Counted from the stretch's first letter, positions 43,354 through 52,266 are shown. The stretch: DNA of 54,257 nucleotides from Aquabacterium sp. (GCF_030652515.1 NZ_JAUSAR010000047.1:1-54257); one strand, 5' to 3'. Notes: generated by a model not told the origin, from the letters alone. A program made the numbers and translations.

Positions 43354-45360
43354 TCAGATGTCGATGTCCACCTCGTCGCCATGCAGTTCCATGAGCTCGC
43401 GGCGCGAGGCGGCTTCGCCCTTGCCCATCAGCTTGTTGAATGACACGGTGGTCAAGTCGAAACCCGGCACGCCATAAGCCACCGGCAACAGGCGGCGCGT
43501 GTCGGGATTCAAGGTGGTGTCCCACAATTGCTCGGCGTTCATTTCGCCCAGGCCTTTGAAGCGGCTGATGGACCAGGTGCCTTCGCGGCAACCTTCCTTG
43601 CGCAGCTTGTCCAGCGTCGCAGTCAACTCACCTTCATCCAGCGCATACAGCTTGGCAGCAGGCTTCTTGCCGCGCGCCGGCGCATCCACGCGGAACAAGG
43701 GCGGGCGCGCGATGTAGATGTGGCCCGTTTCGATCAGCTTGGGGAAGTGCTTGAAGAACAGGGTCAGCAACAGCACCTGGATGTGCGAGCCATCGACGTC
43801 AGCGTCTGACAGGATGCAGACCTTGCCGTAGCGCAGGCCCGACAAATCCGGCGAATCGTTGGGGCCATGAGGGTCCACCCCGATGGCCACCGAGATGTCG
43901 TGGATTTCGTTGTTGGCGAACAGGCGGTCGCGCTCCACCTCCCAGGCGTTGAGCACCTTGCCGCGCAAAGGCAGGATGGCCTGGGTCTCTTTGTTGCGGC
44001 CCATCTTGGCGCTGCCACCGGCCGAATCACCTTCCACCAGAAACACTTCGTTCAGGCTGAGGTCGCGGCTTTCGCAGTCGGTGAGCTTGCCGGGCAACAC
44101 GGCCACGCCGGAGCCTTTTTTCTTCTCGACCTTTTGGCCGGCCTTCTGGCGGGCCTGGGCCTGCTTGATGACCAGCTCGGCCAGCTTCTTGCCGTAGTCC
44201 ACATGCTGGTTCAGCCACAGCTCCAACGATGGCTTGACGTAAGTGGTGACCAGGCGCAGCGCATCGCGGCTGTTCAGGCGCTCCTTGGTCTGGCCTTGGA
44301 ACTGCGGATCAAGCACCTTGGCACTGAGCACAAAGCTGGCGCGCGAGAAAACATCGTCAGGCATCAGCTTGACGCCCTTGGGCATCAGGCTGTGCATCTC
44401 GATGAAGCCCTTGATGGCGTTGAACAGGCCATCTTTCAAACCCGCCTCGTGCGTGCCGCCCGCCACCGTGGGGATCAGGTTGACGTAGCTTTCGCGCATG
44501 GACGCGCCTTCTTCGGTGAAGGCCACGCACCAGGCGGCGCCCTCGCCTTCGGCGAAGTTCTCGGTCTCGCCGCCGGTGGCGAACTGCTCGCCTTCGAACA
44601 GCGGGATGATCGGGTCGGTGTGCAGGGCCTGCGTCAGGTAATCGCGCAGGCCGCCCTTGTAGAGCCAGGTCAGCGTCTCACCGGTTTTCTCGGTGGTCAG
44701 CGTCATCGTCACGCCGGGCATCAGCACGGCTTTGCTGCGCAGCGTGTGCATCAGCTCGCTGCGGGGCAGCTCGGCGCTTTCAAAGTATTTGGGATCGGGC
44801 CAGGCGCGGGCGGTGGTGCCGTTCTTGCGCTCGCCGGAGGCCAGTGGGCGCACGGTCAAGAGCTCGATCACATCGCCACCGCTGAAGGCCAGTTGGGCCA
44901 CTTGTTTTTCGCGATAGACAGTGACTTGCAAGCGCGTGGACAGCGCATTGGTCACGCTCACGCCCACGCCGTGCAAGCCGCCCGAGAAGCTGTAGGCGCC
45001 GCCCGAACCCTTGTCGAACTTGCCACCGGCGTGCAGGCGCGTGAACACGATCTCAACCACTGGCACCTGCTCTTCCGGGTGCAGGCCAAAGGGGATGCCC
45101 CGACCGTCGTCTTCCACGCTGATCGAGCCGTCGGTGTGCAGGGTAACGGCGATGCGCTTGCCGAAACCGGCCAGGGCTTCGTCGGCCGCGTTGTCAATCA
45201 CCTCTTGGATGATGTGCAGCGGGTTGTCGGTGCGGGTGTACATGCCCGGGCGCTGCTTGACGGGCTCCAGGCCCTTGAGCACTCGGATCGACGACTCGCC
45301 ATAGCTGGTGCTGGGCTTGGTGGAGGAAGAAACGGGGACAGGATTGGGTTTCGATGACAT
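43354..45360 (-). CDS. parE: DNA topoisomerase IV subunit B
   Basis: ATPase subunit of topoisomerase IV. The 668-residue protein has the GHKL ATP site (EVIDNAADEALAGFGKRIAV, DDGRGIPFGLHPEE, HGVGVSVTNALS), the TOPRIM domain with EVFLVEGDSAGGSAKMGRNK and SDADVDGSHIQVLLLTLFF, and the C-terminal RFKGLGEMNAEQLWDTTLNP. The ILPLRGKVLN region is that of the ParE/GyrB family. A Ser/Pro-rich leader precedes SSIRVLKGLEPVKQRPGMY. It is convergent with the small membrane gene. Confidence 0.96.
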   Translation of the reverse strand: MSSKPNPVPVSSSTKPSTSYGESSIRVLKGLEPVKQRPGMYTRTDNPLHIIQEVIDNAADEALAGFGKRIAVTLHTDGSISVEDDGRGIPFGLHPEEQVPVVEIVFTRLHAGGKFDKGSGGAYSFSGGLHGVGVSVTNALSTRLQVTVYREKQVAQLAFSGGDVIELLTVRPLASGERKNGTTARAWPDPKYFESAELPRSELMHTLRSKAVLMPGVTMTLTTEKTGETLTWLYKGGLRDYLTQALHTDPIIPLFEGEQFATGGETENFAEGEGAAWCVAFTEEGASMRESYVNLIPTVAGGTHEAGLKDGLFNAIKGFIEMHSLMPKGVKLMPDDVFSRASFVLSAKVLDPQFQGQTKERLNSRDALRLVTTYVKPSLELWLNQHVDYGKKLAELVIKQAQARQKAGQKVEKKKGSGVAVLPGKLTDCESRDLSLNEVFLVEGDSAGGSAKMGRNKETQAILPLRGKVLNAWEVERDRLFANNEIHDISVAIGVDPHGPNDSPDLSGLRYGKVCILSDADVDGSHIQVLLLTLFFKHFPKLIETGHIYIARPPLFRVDAPARGKKPAAKLYALDEGELTATLDKLRKEGCREGTWSISRFKGLGEMNAEQLWDTTLNPDTRRLLPVAYGVPGFDLTTVSFNKLMGKGEAASRRELMELHGDEVDIDI

Positions 45361-45378
45361 GGGCGCGATTCTACGAAC

Positions 45379-46713
45379 TTAACGGGGGCGGAAGACTTCG
45401 GCCACCGGCCGCAGATTGAGCCACTCTTTTTCGGCTTCCGAGCCAGAACCGTCCACAACTTGGTGAAATTGCCGGAAATCGGACTTGAAACGCTCTAACG
45501 CGCCATTCAGCCACAGCACCGTGGCCAGGATGTTGAGGTGATCCACCCGCCCGGCGAAATCGCCCTGCTTCACGCCTGCGCCGAAAAACAGGGTCGGGAT
45601 GCGGCCCGCGCCGGTGATGTAGCCGTTGCCCCGGCTGGCATCGGTGCTGCCGTCTTCGTCAAAAGTGATGATGAGCAGGCTGTTGTGGGCCTTGGCCCAG
45701 GTCGCGTAGGCGCCGATGTTCTGGCGCAGCCAATCGTCGGCCACCTGGGCTGTGTTGCTGTGGGCGTCGTGCTGCTCATTGGGGACGACGATGGACACGT
45801 GGGGCAACTGCGTGAAAGGCAGCGGCCGCCCTTCTGCATCTTGGTCAAAACCGCGGAAGGATTGCTTCAGCACCGGGTCTTTCGTCGGCGCGAAGCCCAA
45901 GTTGACGTCAACAGGCAGCACGTGATGCGCCAGGTCGCCCTTCAGGCCGCGCGGACTGGTGGGTGCCACTTGATCGGTCCAGTTGACGGCGGGGTTGTGT
46001 TTGCGGCGGTAGAAATCGGTCTGGGCCTGGGCGCTGGCGCAAGCCGCCACCCTGTCATCGGTGGCGCAGCCCCAACTGGGGTACGGCAGTGATTCGCTGA
46101 AGCTGGCGAAGCTGCGGCCCGACTGCAGCAGCGCGGCACCCAGGTTGGGCGCTGTCAATGGCAGCCAAGCCTCAGGCAGGATTTGGTTGCCCACGCCGAT
46201 GCTGGTCTGGCGCGGAGATGGCAGCAATTGGCCTTGGCGGTCGTACAAGGCTTGGCCCTTGTAGGGCGAGCGGGTGTCTTCAAACCAGGCTGGCAACACG
46301 CCCTGGTGGTGGCCTGAAAACAGATAAAGGTAGTTGGGCTGGCTGGGCCGCGTGGGCAAGGCCGAGCCATAAGGCGTGCGCGTGAAATGCGAGTTGGTGA
46401 AGCGCGCGCCCTGGCTGGCCAGCTCGTGGAGGTAGCGCCAGTTGGAGCTGCTGGCAAACACGGGCGCATCGCCCCTTTTGAGCTGGGCCTCGGTGGCTTC
46501 AAAAGCCGACAGGTTTTCAAGGATGACGATGACGGTGTGGTCGGGGCGCCAGGCCGGGACGGGCTCGTTTGGCGTTGGCGCGGGCTCGGTTTTGGCAGGG
46601 GGCTTGCGGCGGGCGGCGGCGAGGGCAGACAGGGGCCCGGCACTGAGCAAAGTGGCGAGGAGGCGGCGCAGGGTGGTGCGGCGTGTGATGGCGGCGGGGC
46701 GGCGGGGCTTCAT
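45379..46713 (-). CDS. Secreted phosphoesterase (AcpA/phospholipase C-like)
   Basis: Alkaline-phosphatase-superfamily phosphoesterase (Pfam phosphoesterase, as in acid phosphatase AcpA). The 444-residue precursor starts MKPRRPAAITRRTTLRRLLA, a twin-arginine-like leader with Ala-rich core. The metal-binding pattern is in HTVIVILENLSAFEATE at the front, RPSQPNYLYLFSGHHQGVLP (where the nucleophile Ser/Thr lies), and IITFDEDGSTDASRGNGYIT near the end. PHVSIVVPNEQHDAHSN is another typical block. It ends 18 bases before parE, so both may be transcribed together. Substrate unknown. Confidence 0.88.
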   Translation of the reverse strand: MKPRRPAAITRRTTLRRLLATLLSAGPLSALAAARRKPPAKTEPAPTPNEPVPAWRPDHTVIVILENLSAFEATEAQLKRGDAPVFASSSNWRYLHELASQGARFTNSHFTRTPYGSALPTRPSQPNYLYLFSGHHQGVLPAWFEDTRSPYKGQALYDRQGQLLPSPRQTSIGVGNQILPEAWLPLTAPNLGAALLQSGRSFASFSESLPYPSWGCATDDRVAACASAQAQTDFYRRKHNPAVNWTDQVAPTSPRGLKGDLAHHVLPVDVNLGFAPTKDPVLKQSFRGFDQDAEGRPLPFTQLPHVSIVVPNEQHDAHSNTAQVADDWLRQNIGAYATWAKAHNSLLIITFDEDGSTDASRGNGYITGAGRIPTLFFGAGVKQGDFAGRVDHLNILATVLWLNGALERFKSDFRQFHQVVDGSGSEAEKEWLNLRPVAEVFRPR

Positions 46714-46825
46714 GGGGCCGTAGGTTAGCCCACGCCAAATATCTTTTTTGTTCTGTCGGCCGTGGCGGCGTGTGCCGCGTTAAACCTGGGTACGTGCCCG
46801 CTTCGTGGCACGCTGGAAGCTCATG

Positions 46826-47941
46826 ATGAACCTGCCCTCACGATTGTCCGTGCTCATTCTCGCGCTGGCGGCGGCCTTGCCGCTGACAGTGGCCACGTCT
46901 GCCCACGCACAGACGGCCACGGCCACGATGGTCACCGCCGACAGCTTCGGCGTCGAACAGGTCCGCGCCTTGACACCCGGCACCGAGCTGACCTTCAGGC
47001 TCACGGCCACACCGGGGTCCGAGGTCACGCTGCAGATTGGCGGCGCCACCTCCGGCGTTCGCCTGCAGGAAGTCCGTCCCGGCGTCTACGAAGGCGACTA
47101 CACCGTTCGCACACGCGACCGACTGACGGCAACCAGCCTCGTGACGGCACGCATCGCGCGCGATGGCCGAGAGATGAATGCCACGCTGGACCAGTCGCTG
47201 GTGCGCGGCGCGCCCAGCCCAGTGCAAACGGCACGCATCGGGGCCTTCACGGTCAATGCGCCGGATCGCATCCGCGCTGGCGATGAGCTGAAGTTCTCCC
47301 TCTCGGGCGTGCCTGGCGGCACGGCCCGGGTGGCCATCGAGGGCATCACCAATGCCATGCCCCTGACCGAGGTCAGTCGCGGCTTGTACGAAGGCAGCTA
47401 CACCGTGTCTCGCAGGGACCGTCTGCGCGGCAAACTGGTCGCCACCGGTTTCCTCAAGGTCGGGCAGAAGGAAACGAGCCAGCGCTTCGTGCGTGAGCAA
47501 GTGGCGAACACAGGCGCCAACACAAACGCCTACGGCTGCGACCGTAACGAACGCCGCGAGGACCGCCGCGCCGACAACATGGCCAACACCACTTGTGGCG
47601 TCGTGACGGCCGTTGGCAAGGCCGAAATCGACGACGAAAACTCGCACAATGTGCTGGGCACCGTCGCTGGCGGCGTGATCGGCGCCGTGCTCGGCAACCA
47701 GGTGGGCGGCGGTTCGGGCAAGGACATCGCCCGCATCGTTGGCGCCCTCGGCGGCGCTTACGCGGGCAACCGCATCCAGAACGCCAGGGACAAGACCACG
47801 GTGTACCGCGTCACAGTCCAGCTGGAAGACGGCAGCACCAAGAACTTTGACCACGCGGTGGACCCGGTGCTGCCGGTCGGTGCGCGCGTGAAGATCGTCG
47901 ATGGCGCCATCGTGCGCCGCTCGACAGGAGGCTCGCAATGA
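46826..47941 (+). CDS. Secreted protein with glycine-zipper 2TM domain
   Basis: 371-residue exported protein. The ATG at 46826 has GGAAG 6 bases upstream; an ATG at 46823 is equally close. Signal peptide ends near AHAQTAT. Two similar beta domains follow, each with VRPGVYEGDYTVRTRDRL or SRGLYEGSYTVSRRDRL (internal repeat), then a charged region with CDRNERREDRR, and the glycine zipper NVLGTVAGGVIGAVLGNQVG with GALGGAYAGNRIQ. Glycine-zipper 2TM proteins insert in the outer membrane or associate with it. It overlaps the DUF3096 gene by four bases. Confidence 0.9.
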   Translation: MNLPSRLSVLILALAAALPLTVATSAHAQTATATMVTADSFGVEQVRALTPGTELTFRLTATPGSEVTLQIGGATSGVRLQEVRPGVYEGDYTVRTRDRLTATSLVTARIARDGREMNATLDQSLVRGAPSPVQTARIGAFTVNAPDRIRAGDELKFSLSGVPGGTARVAIEGITNAMPLTEVSRGLYEGSYTVSRRDRLRGKLVATGFLKVGQKETSQRFVREQVANTGANTNAYGCDRNERREDRRADNMANTTCGVVTAVGKAEIDDENSHNVLGTVAGGVIGAVLGNQVGGGSGKDIARIVGALGGAYAGNRIQNARDKTTVYRVTVQLEDGSTKNFDHAVDPVLPVGARVKIVDGAIVRRSTGGSQ

Positions 47942-48093
47942 ATCTGCATCTGGGCCTGACGCCGCTGATTTCGCTGCTTGCGGGCATCCTCATTCTGGTG
48001 ATGCCACGCTTGCTCAACTACATCGTGGCGATCTACCTGATTGCGATTGGGCTGATCGGGCTGGTGGGGGCTGGTGGCCTGCGGATTGGCTGA
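47938..48093 (+). CDS. DUF3096 family tiny membrane protein
   Basis: 51-residue membrane protein, starting in the stop codon of the preceding gene (ATGA overlap) with AGGAGG about 5 bases before the ATG. The sequence MNLHLGLTPLISLLAGILIL, VMPRLLNYIVAIYLIAIGLI and GLVGAGGLRIG is a two-helix hairpin that matches the DUF3096 family. Its last 80 bases overlap the end of the amidase gene on the other strand. Function unknown. Confidence 0.88.
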   Translation: MNLHLGLTPLISLLAGILILVMPRLLNYIVAIYLIAIGLIGLVGAGGLRIG

Positions 48094-49603
48094 TCGGATG
48101 GTCGCCAGCGGGCAGGCGGCCCGATTCGGGCAGAAGTAGTGCGGTCTCAGCCAGTAATTGCGCGAATTTGATCGTCGTGCGGTCACTGTACGGCGCCCCA
48201 ATGATCTGCACGTTCACGGGCAGCCCTTCCGCTGTGCGCGCCACTGGCGCGCTGGTAGCAGGAAGGCCCAACACCGTCGCCGCTGCGATCCACATGAACA
48301 GGTCGCTGTAATGCCGCATGCGCCCATCGATCAGCACTCGCCGCATGGCGAACAGCGAGTCATCATGCGGGAAGGCTGTCGTCATCGTGGGTGGCGCCAG
48401 TATCACGTCGTATTGATCAAAGGCGGCACAGAAGCGCTCGCGCAAAACCAGCGCTTCCTCGATCAACGCCAGCCAGCGTCCATGGCTCATCGTCATGCCC
48501 TCGACGAACTTGTCCAGGCATTTCGGTGAATCCATCACCTTGCCCACGCCGCGCAAGATCGCCGGTGTCCAGCCCATCGCTGGCGCAACCATGCCCTTGG
48601 CCATGCGCTCGGAGCGCGTCAACCAGGCCTTCATGAGCGCCCCCATCTGCATCGTGTAGTTGGGGTACAGGTCCATCAGCGCGAGGCCCGCTGGAGCGCC
48701 GTGGCTGACCTGCGCGCCGGCATCGGTCAGTTGCCCAGCAAGGCTGCGGTAGGCGGCGGCCATGCGAGAGTCGATAGGACAATCAGCATCTTCTGTCCAC
48801 ATCAAAACCCGAAAGTCGGCCAGGCGCTCATGCCGAGGGGCGGGCAAGTCCAAACGCCACCCAGGCTGCATGGCTGAGGACGGTGCCGCGATGATGTCCA
48901 GCAGCAGCGCCAAGTCTTCCGCACTGCGCGCCATGGGCCCGGCAACGGCCAGGTCTGGCTCGCCAATGTGTCCTGGATCGCTTGGCACGTGGCCGCGCAT
49001 CGAGATGATGCCGTGCGTGCTCTTATGGCCGTAGACACCACAAAAGTGAGCGGGGATGCGGATCGACCCGCCGATGTCACTGCCCACCTCCAGCGGCGTG
49101 AAACCGCATGCCAGCGCTGCAGCGGCGCCGCCCGATGAGCCGCCAGTGGTCAGCGAAGGGTCCCAAGGATTGCGGCTGATGCCATGGATTGGATTGTTGG
49201 TCTGGATGTCCAGCGCCTTGTAAGGCACATTGGTCTTGCCAAAGACAATGGCGCCAGCATCCTGCAGTCGCTGCACGGGGGCCGCCGGCTTTTGCGGGCG
49301 GTGATCACGGTACTCGGGTGCGCCAGCGGTACAGGGAAAGCCTGGTACTTCCCAGGTGTCCTTGATGGTCATCGGTAGACCGTGCAGCGGGCCCCAGCAC
49401 TCGCCACGGCGCGTGGCGGCATCGGCCTCGTCGGCACGGCGGCGTGCCAGCTCCACATTCATCGCGATGACGGCATTGATGGGCGCGTTGCGCTGCTTTA
49501 TGCGTGCCAAGTAGTGTTCCAGCAAGTCACGGCTGCCGATGCGGCCCTCTGCCAGTGCGCCAGCCAGTTGGCCCGCGCTGAGCGTGTCGTCGATGTTACT
49601 CAT
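48014..49603 (-). CDS. Amidase (amidase-signature family)
   Basis: Hydrolyses carboxylic amide bonds by a Ser-cisSer-Lys triad. The 529-residue protein has Lys81 in GLPMTIKDTWEV, cis-Ser156 in TTGGSSGGAAAA and nucleophile Ser180 in SDIGGSIRIPAHFCGVYGHK, with the usual 24-residue spacing of the two serines. The conserved end GAPYSDRTTIKFAQLLAE is followed by a tail of about 40 residues (PAGDHPISQSAGHQ) that lies over the DUF3096 gene and may be unconserved. Indoleacetamide or other amide specificity cannot be told. Divergent from the AraC-type regulator. Confidence 0.92.
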   Translation of the reverse strand: MSNIDDTLSAGQLAGALAEGRIGSRDLLEHYLARIKQRNAPINAVIAMNVELARRRADEADAATRRGECWGPLHGLPMTIKDTWEVPGFPCTAGAPEYRDHRPQKPAAPVQRLQDAGAIVFGKTNVPYKALDIQTNNPIHGISRNPWDPSLTTGGSSGGAAAALACGFTPLEVGSDIGGSIRIPAHFCGVYGHKSTHGIISMRGHVPSDPGHIGEPDLAVAGPMARSAEDLALLLDIIAAPSSAMQPGWRLDLPAPRHERLADFRVLMWTEDADCPIDSRMAAAYRSLAGQLTDAGAQVSHGAPAGLALMDLYPNYTMQMGALMKAWLTRSERMAKGMVAPAMGWTPAILRGVGKVMDSPKCLDKFVEGMTMSHGRWLALIEEALVLRERFCAAFDQYDVILAPPTMTTAFPHDDSLFAMRRVLIDGRMRHYSDLFMWIAAATVLGLPATSAPVARTAEGLPVNVQIIGAPYSDRTTIKFAQLLAETALLLPESGRLPAGDHPISQSAGHQPPPARSAQSQSGRSPRCS

Positions 49604-49730
49604 TTAGCGTTGTCTCACCATCTTTATCATGCCCACTGGCAATGACTTCATTCTTGTGATGAACCGCACATTGCCGTGAGGGGAGGCGCAGACATAATGC
49701 TTGTCAGTTTCGGCCAAACGCAGCAGCCAC

Positions 49731-50777
49731 ATGCACACACTTCCCAAGTACGCCTCGGCGCTGCCCACAGTGCCCGCTCTGTTCACGCGCAGTTACCTGG
49801 GGCTCGCCGAAGAGCATGGCCATGCGACGGCGGAGGTGCTTCGCAAAGCCGGCATCTCTTCCGCTCAGGGCCCGGCAGGGCCAGAGTTGGCGATGGAACA
49901 GTACCTGCGCCTCCTCGACACCATCGCCGAAATGCTGGGCCCTGGCATCAGCATCGGTACGGAGATGGGTTGGCGGATTCCACCGGCGGCACTGGGCGCT
50001 CTGGGGACGGCGGTGTTGTCATGTGCCACGGGCCACGATGCACTGGCGCTGTGCCGCCGATTTTGGGATTTCTACGGCGTAGGCGTAGCGCTGGACATCA
50101 CCACCGTCGATGGCGTGTGCATGCTGCAGTTCCAGACTTTGCCCTCCCTGGTACCAGACAGGCACCGCCACAAGGTGCTGGAAGCAATGGTTGCCGGCTT
50201 CGTACGCGGCATCACCAGCGTGCAGCGGGTGGAACCAAAGCAGTTGACCGTCTGGTTCGATGTCGAAGAGCCCGCGTATGCTGACTCGGTTCGGCGTCGG
50301 CTGGGCATTGTGCGCTGGGGCATGCCGATCTGCTGCATCCGCTGGCCAGCCCATCTGTTGGACGATCCGCTGCCGCAGGCAAGCAAGCTGGCCCTTGATG
50401 ATGCCCTGCGCCAATGCGAGCAGGCGGAACGGCTCCTAGGCAAACGCATGAATGAGATCGCCGAACTTGTGCGGTGCGAACTGGTGTTGCACGACGACAG
50501 CTACCCTGGCTTGGAAACGGTGGCTGAGCGGCTGAACATGAGCACGCGCACCCTGCGCCGTCGATTGCAGGGCCAGGGCTTGCGCTTCATAGACCTCTTG
50601 CATACAGCACGCCGCCGTGATGCGCTGTCGCTGCTGGCACACCCGGCGCTGGAAGTGGCGCAGATCGCACAGATGCTGGGCTATGCCGATCCGGCTAACT
50701 TCACGCGCGCGTTTCGGCAATGGACTGGGCTCACACCCAGAGCCTGGCGGCAAGCGCATCGACCGACTCAACCCTAG
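49731..50777 (+). CDS. AraC-family transcriptional regulator
   Basis: 348-residue regulator from the ATG at 49731; a TTG at 49701 is also possible. The N-terminal two thirds is the Arabinose_bd-type ligand domain of OruR/ArgR-like AraC proteins (LGLAEEHGHATAEVLRKAGI, RLLDTIAEMLGPGISIG). The C-terminal HTH pair is AERLNMSTRTLRRRLQGQG and VAQIAQMLGYADPANFTRAF. It is divergent from the amidase gene, so it may control it, which is an inference from layout. Ligand unknown. Confidence 0.9.
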   Translation: MHTLPKYASALPTVPALFTRSYLGLAEEHGHATAEVLRKAGISSAQGPAGPELAMEQYLRLLDTIAEMLGPGISIGTEMGWRIPPAALGALGTAVLSCATGHDALALCRRFWDFYGVGVALDITTVDGVCMLQFQTLPSLVPDRHRHKVLEAMVAGFVRGITSVQRVEPKQLTVWFDVEEPAYADSVRRRLGIVRWGMPICCIRWPAHLLDDPLPQASKLALDDALRQCEQAERLLGKRMNEIAELVRCELVLHDDSYPGLETVAERLNMSTRTLRRRLQGQGLRFIDLLHTARRRDALSLLAHPALEVAQIAQMLGYADPANFTRAFRQWTGLTPRAWRQAHRPTQP

Positions 50778-50806
50778 GCGTACGGACAGTCCTGCGGTTG
50801 CGCTGC

Positions 50807-51175
50807 TCAAGCCTTCACTTCGACCACCTGTTCGAAGCCGCCGAAGATCATGCGTTTGCCGTCGAAGGGCATGGGCGGGTTGCCGGGCGTGGACGGATCC
50901 ATGCGCGGGTCTTCCATCATCTTATTCATGCCTGCGTCGCGCGTGGCCTTGTCCGGCCATTCGACCCACGAAAAGGCCACCGTCTCCTCGGCCGTGGCCT
51001 GGACTGCGCGGCGGAAATCGGTGACTTTGCCGTCGGGGACATCGTCGCCCCAACCTTCGATCACACGGATCGCGCCCAGCTCGATGAACATCGAGTCGAA
51101 ATGGCGAGCGTGCTCAATGAACTTCTGCTTGTTGGCGGTGGGGACCGCGATCACGAATCCATCGATGTATGACAT
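50807..51175 (-). CDS. DUF1428 family protein
   Basis: 122-residue protein of the DUF1428 family, a dimeric alpha/beta-barrel fold related to YbaA of E. coli, of unknown function. The ATG at 51175 has AGGAG 8 bases upstream and gives MSYIDGFVIAVPTANKQKFI, the usual family start; the longer frame to 51265 is not needed. Conserved blocks WVEWPDKATRDAGMNKMMED and MPFDGKRMIFGGF are present. Convergent with the AraC-type gene. Confidence 0.93.
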   Translation of the reverse strand: MSYIDGFVIAVPTANKQKFIEHARHFDSMFIELGAIRVIEGWGDDVPDGKVTDFRRAVQATAEETVAFSWVEWPDKATRDAGMNKMMEDPRMDPSTPGNPPMPFDGKRMIFGGFEQVVEVKA

Positions 51176-51505
51176 GTCTTCACTCCTGTTAAGTTGAACG
51201 GTCGGCGCGCCCGCCTGAGGGCACCCCGTATCCCATCGACGAACAACGGGAAGCAAAATCGACATAGCGCGCCTGGCAGGAGAGCATGCGCCCTTTGGCG
51301 GCGTTGGTGGTATAATCTTCCCTCGCGCAGTAGAGGCGACGCCTTTTCAGAGGCGAACACCTCGTCCATGCTGGCCGCGTTTTGCGACTTTCGTCGCCCT
51401 TTTGGTCTGCCGAGCTGCAGCCAACCGAGCCCCCGATGCTCACGCAGGTCGATTCATGCCTGCGCACCCCACTGATTGAACAAGATTTCAAATATCGCCA
51501 TTTCC
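51176..51505. other. Promoter and long leader region of the RRM-protein unit
   Basis: 330 bases without a gene. It carries the extended -10 described separately, and after the expected start near 51323 about 180 bases of leader. The leader contains GCGAC-TTTC-GTCGC (51384-51397), a 5-bp hairpin followed by CCCTTTT, and a GGCGACGCC palindrome at about 51328. Short open frames on both strands here lack ribosome sites. Confidence 0.55.
51308..51316 (+). promoter_or_regulatory. Extended -10 promoter element
   Basis: TGGTATAAT: perfect TATAAT at 51311-51316 with the TGn extension. The -35 region (around 51288, GCGCCC) is poor, which is normal for extended -10 promoters. It would drive the 51506 gene and the RRM gene with a long leader. 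Confidence 0.6.
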
Positions 51506-51715
51506 ATGGGCAAGTACGTCGTTTCGCCCGCGACACACCAGACCGACTGCGGCCGCTTCCGCGCCTCCTTCTCGGTCCATCGCTCACAGGGCAACGGTAG
51601 CTACTCCCGTGTGTTCCGTTTTGACAAAACCTTTGCCTCGCGCGAAGCTGCCCGGCTCTTTGCAGTCACCCAGGGCTGGCTGGAAACGTGCATACCGCAT
51701 CCTTCCACCTGCTGA
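51506..51715 (+). CDS. Small conserved protein upstream of RRM gene
   Basis: 69-residue protein, start at 51506 (MGKYVVSPATHQTDCGRFRA); a start at 51476 adds 10 unlikely residues. The body reads SFSVHRSQGNGSYSRVFRFD and FASREAARLFAVTQGWLETC, a beta-beta-beta-alpha pattern that I recall as a conserved Burkholderiales small protein often found near cold-shock or RNA-binding genes. Function unknown. It lies 75 bases ahead of the RRM gene on the same strand and probably shares its leader. Confidence 0.75.
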   Translation: MGKYVVSPATHQTDCGRFRASFSVHRSQGNGSYSRVFRFDKTFASREAARLFAVTQGWLETCIPHPSTC

Positions 51716-51790
51716 TTCCCTATTCGCACACCCCGCACACCCCGCACACCCGCATCCTGACGATGCGCCATGATTCAGAAAGGCTCTTCC

Positions 51791-52141
51791 ATGAGCAGCA
51801 AGATTTACGTGGGCAATCTGCCCTACTCCGTGACCGATTCCAGCCTGAAAGACAACTTCGCCGCATTTGGCAGCGTTTCCTCCGCCAAGGTCATGATGGA
51901 CCGGGAAACCGGCAACTCCAAGGGCTTCGCGTTTGTGGAAATGGCCTCCGCTGAAGTTGCCCAGGCCGCCATCACCGCTCTGAACGGCATGTCCGTTGAT
52001 GGACGCTCGATTGTCGTGAGCCTGGCTCGTCCCCGCGAAGAAGCCAGCGGCTCGGGCGGATACAGCGCGGCTGGCTACAGTTCAGCCAAACGTTCGGACA
52101 TCGGCTATGGCACGGGTGGCTACGGAGGCGGTCGCTACTGA
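51791..52141 (+). CDS. RRM-type RNA-binding protein with Gly-rich tail
   Basis: 116-residue single-RRM protein, start at 51791 with AAAGG 7 bases upstream. RNP2 is KIYVGNLPYS and RNP1 is KGFAFVEM, the two RNA-contacting strands, with the expected aromatic residues. The tail SGGYSAAGYSSAKRSDIGYG followed by a GGYGGGRY end is the Gly/Tyr-rich type found in bacterial cold-induced RNA-binding proteins. It likely binds mRNA during cold or stress (family knowledge). A strong terminator follows 22 bases later. Confidence 0.95.
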   Translation: MSSKIYVGNLPYSVTDSSLKDNFAAFGSVSSAKVMMDRETGNSKGFAFVEMASAEVAQAAITALNGMSVDGRSIVVSLARPREEASGSGGYSAAGYSSAKRSDIGYGTGGYGGGRY

Positions 52142-52163
52142 ACCTGGGCGCTTCCTGTGAAAG

Positions 52164-52188
52164 ACCGACTCCTGAGTCGGTTTTTTTT
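52164..52188 (+). terminator. Intrinsic terminator of the RRM unit
   Basis: ACCGACT (52164-52170) and AGTCGGT (52175-52181) form a 7-bp stem with a 4-base loop, followed by eight T residues. Confidence 0.9.
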
Positions 52189-52266
52189 CGTCCCCACCAG
52201 GGATGTGGAGGCGAACCCATGTCGGCTTTTGGTCGACCGTTGCGCTGCACCGATAGGTAGGCGATA

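Noticed and set aside
51194..51475. Plus-strand open frame over the promoter of the RRM unit
   Set aside because: It runs across the extended -10 element, is Arg/Ser/Cys-rich and has no ribosome site.
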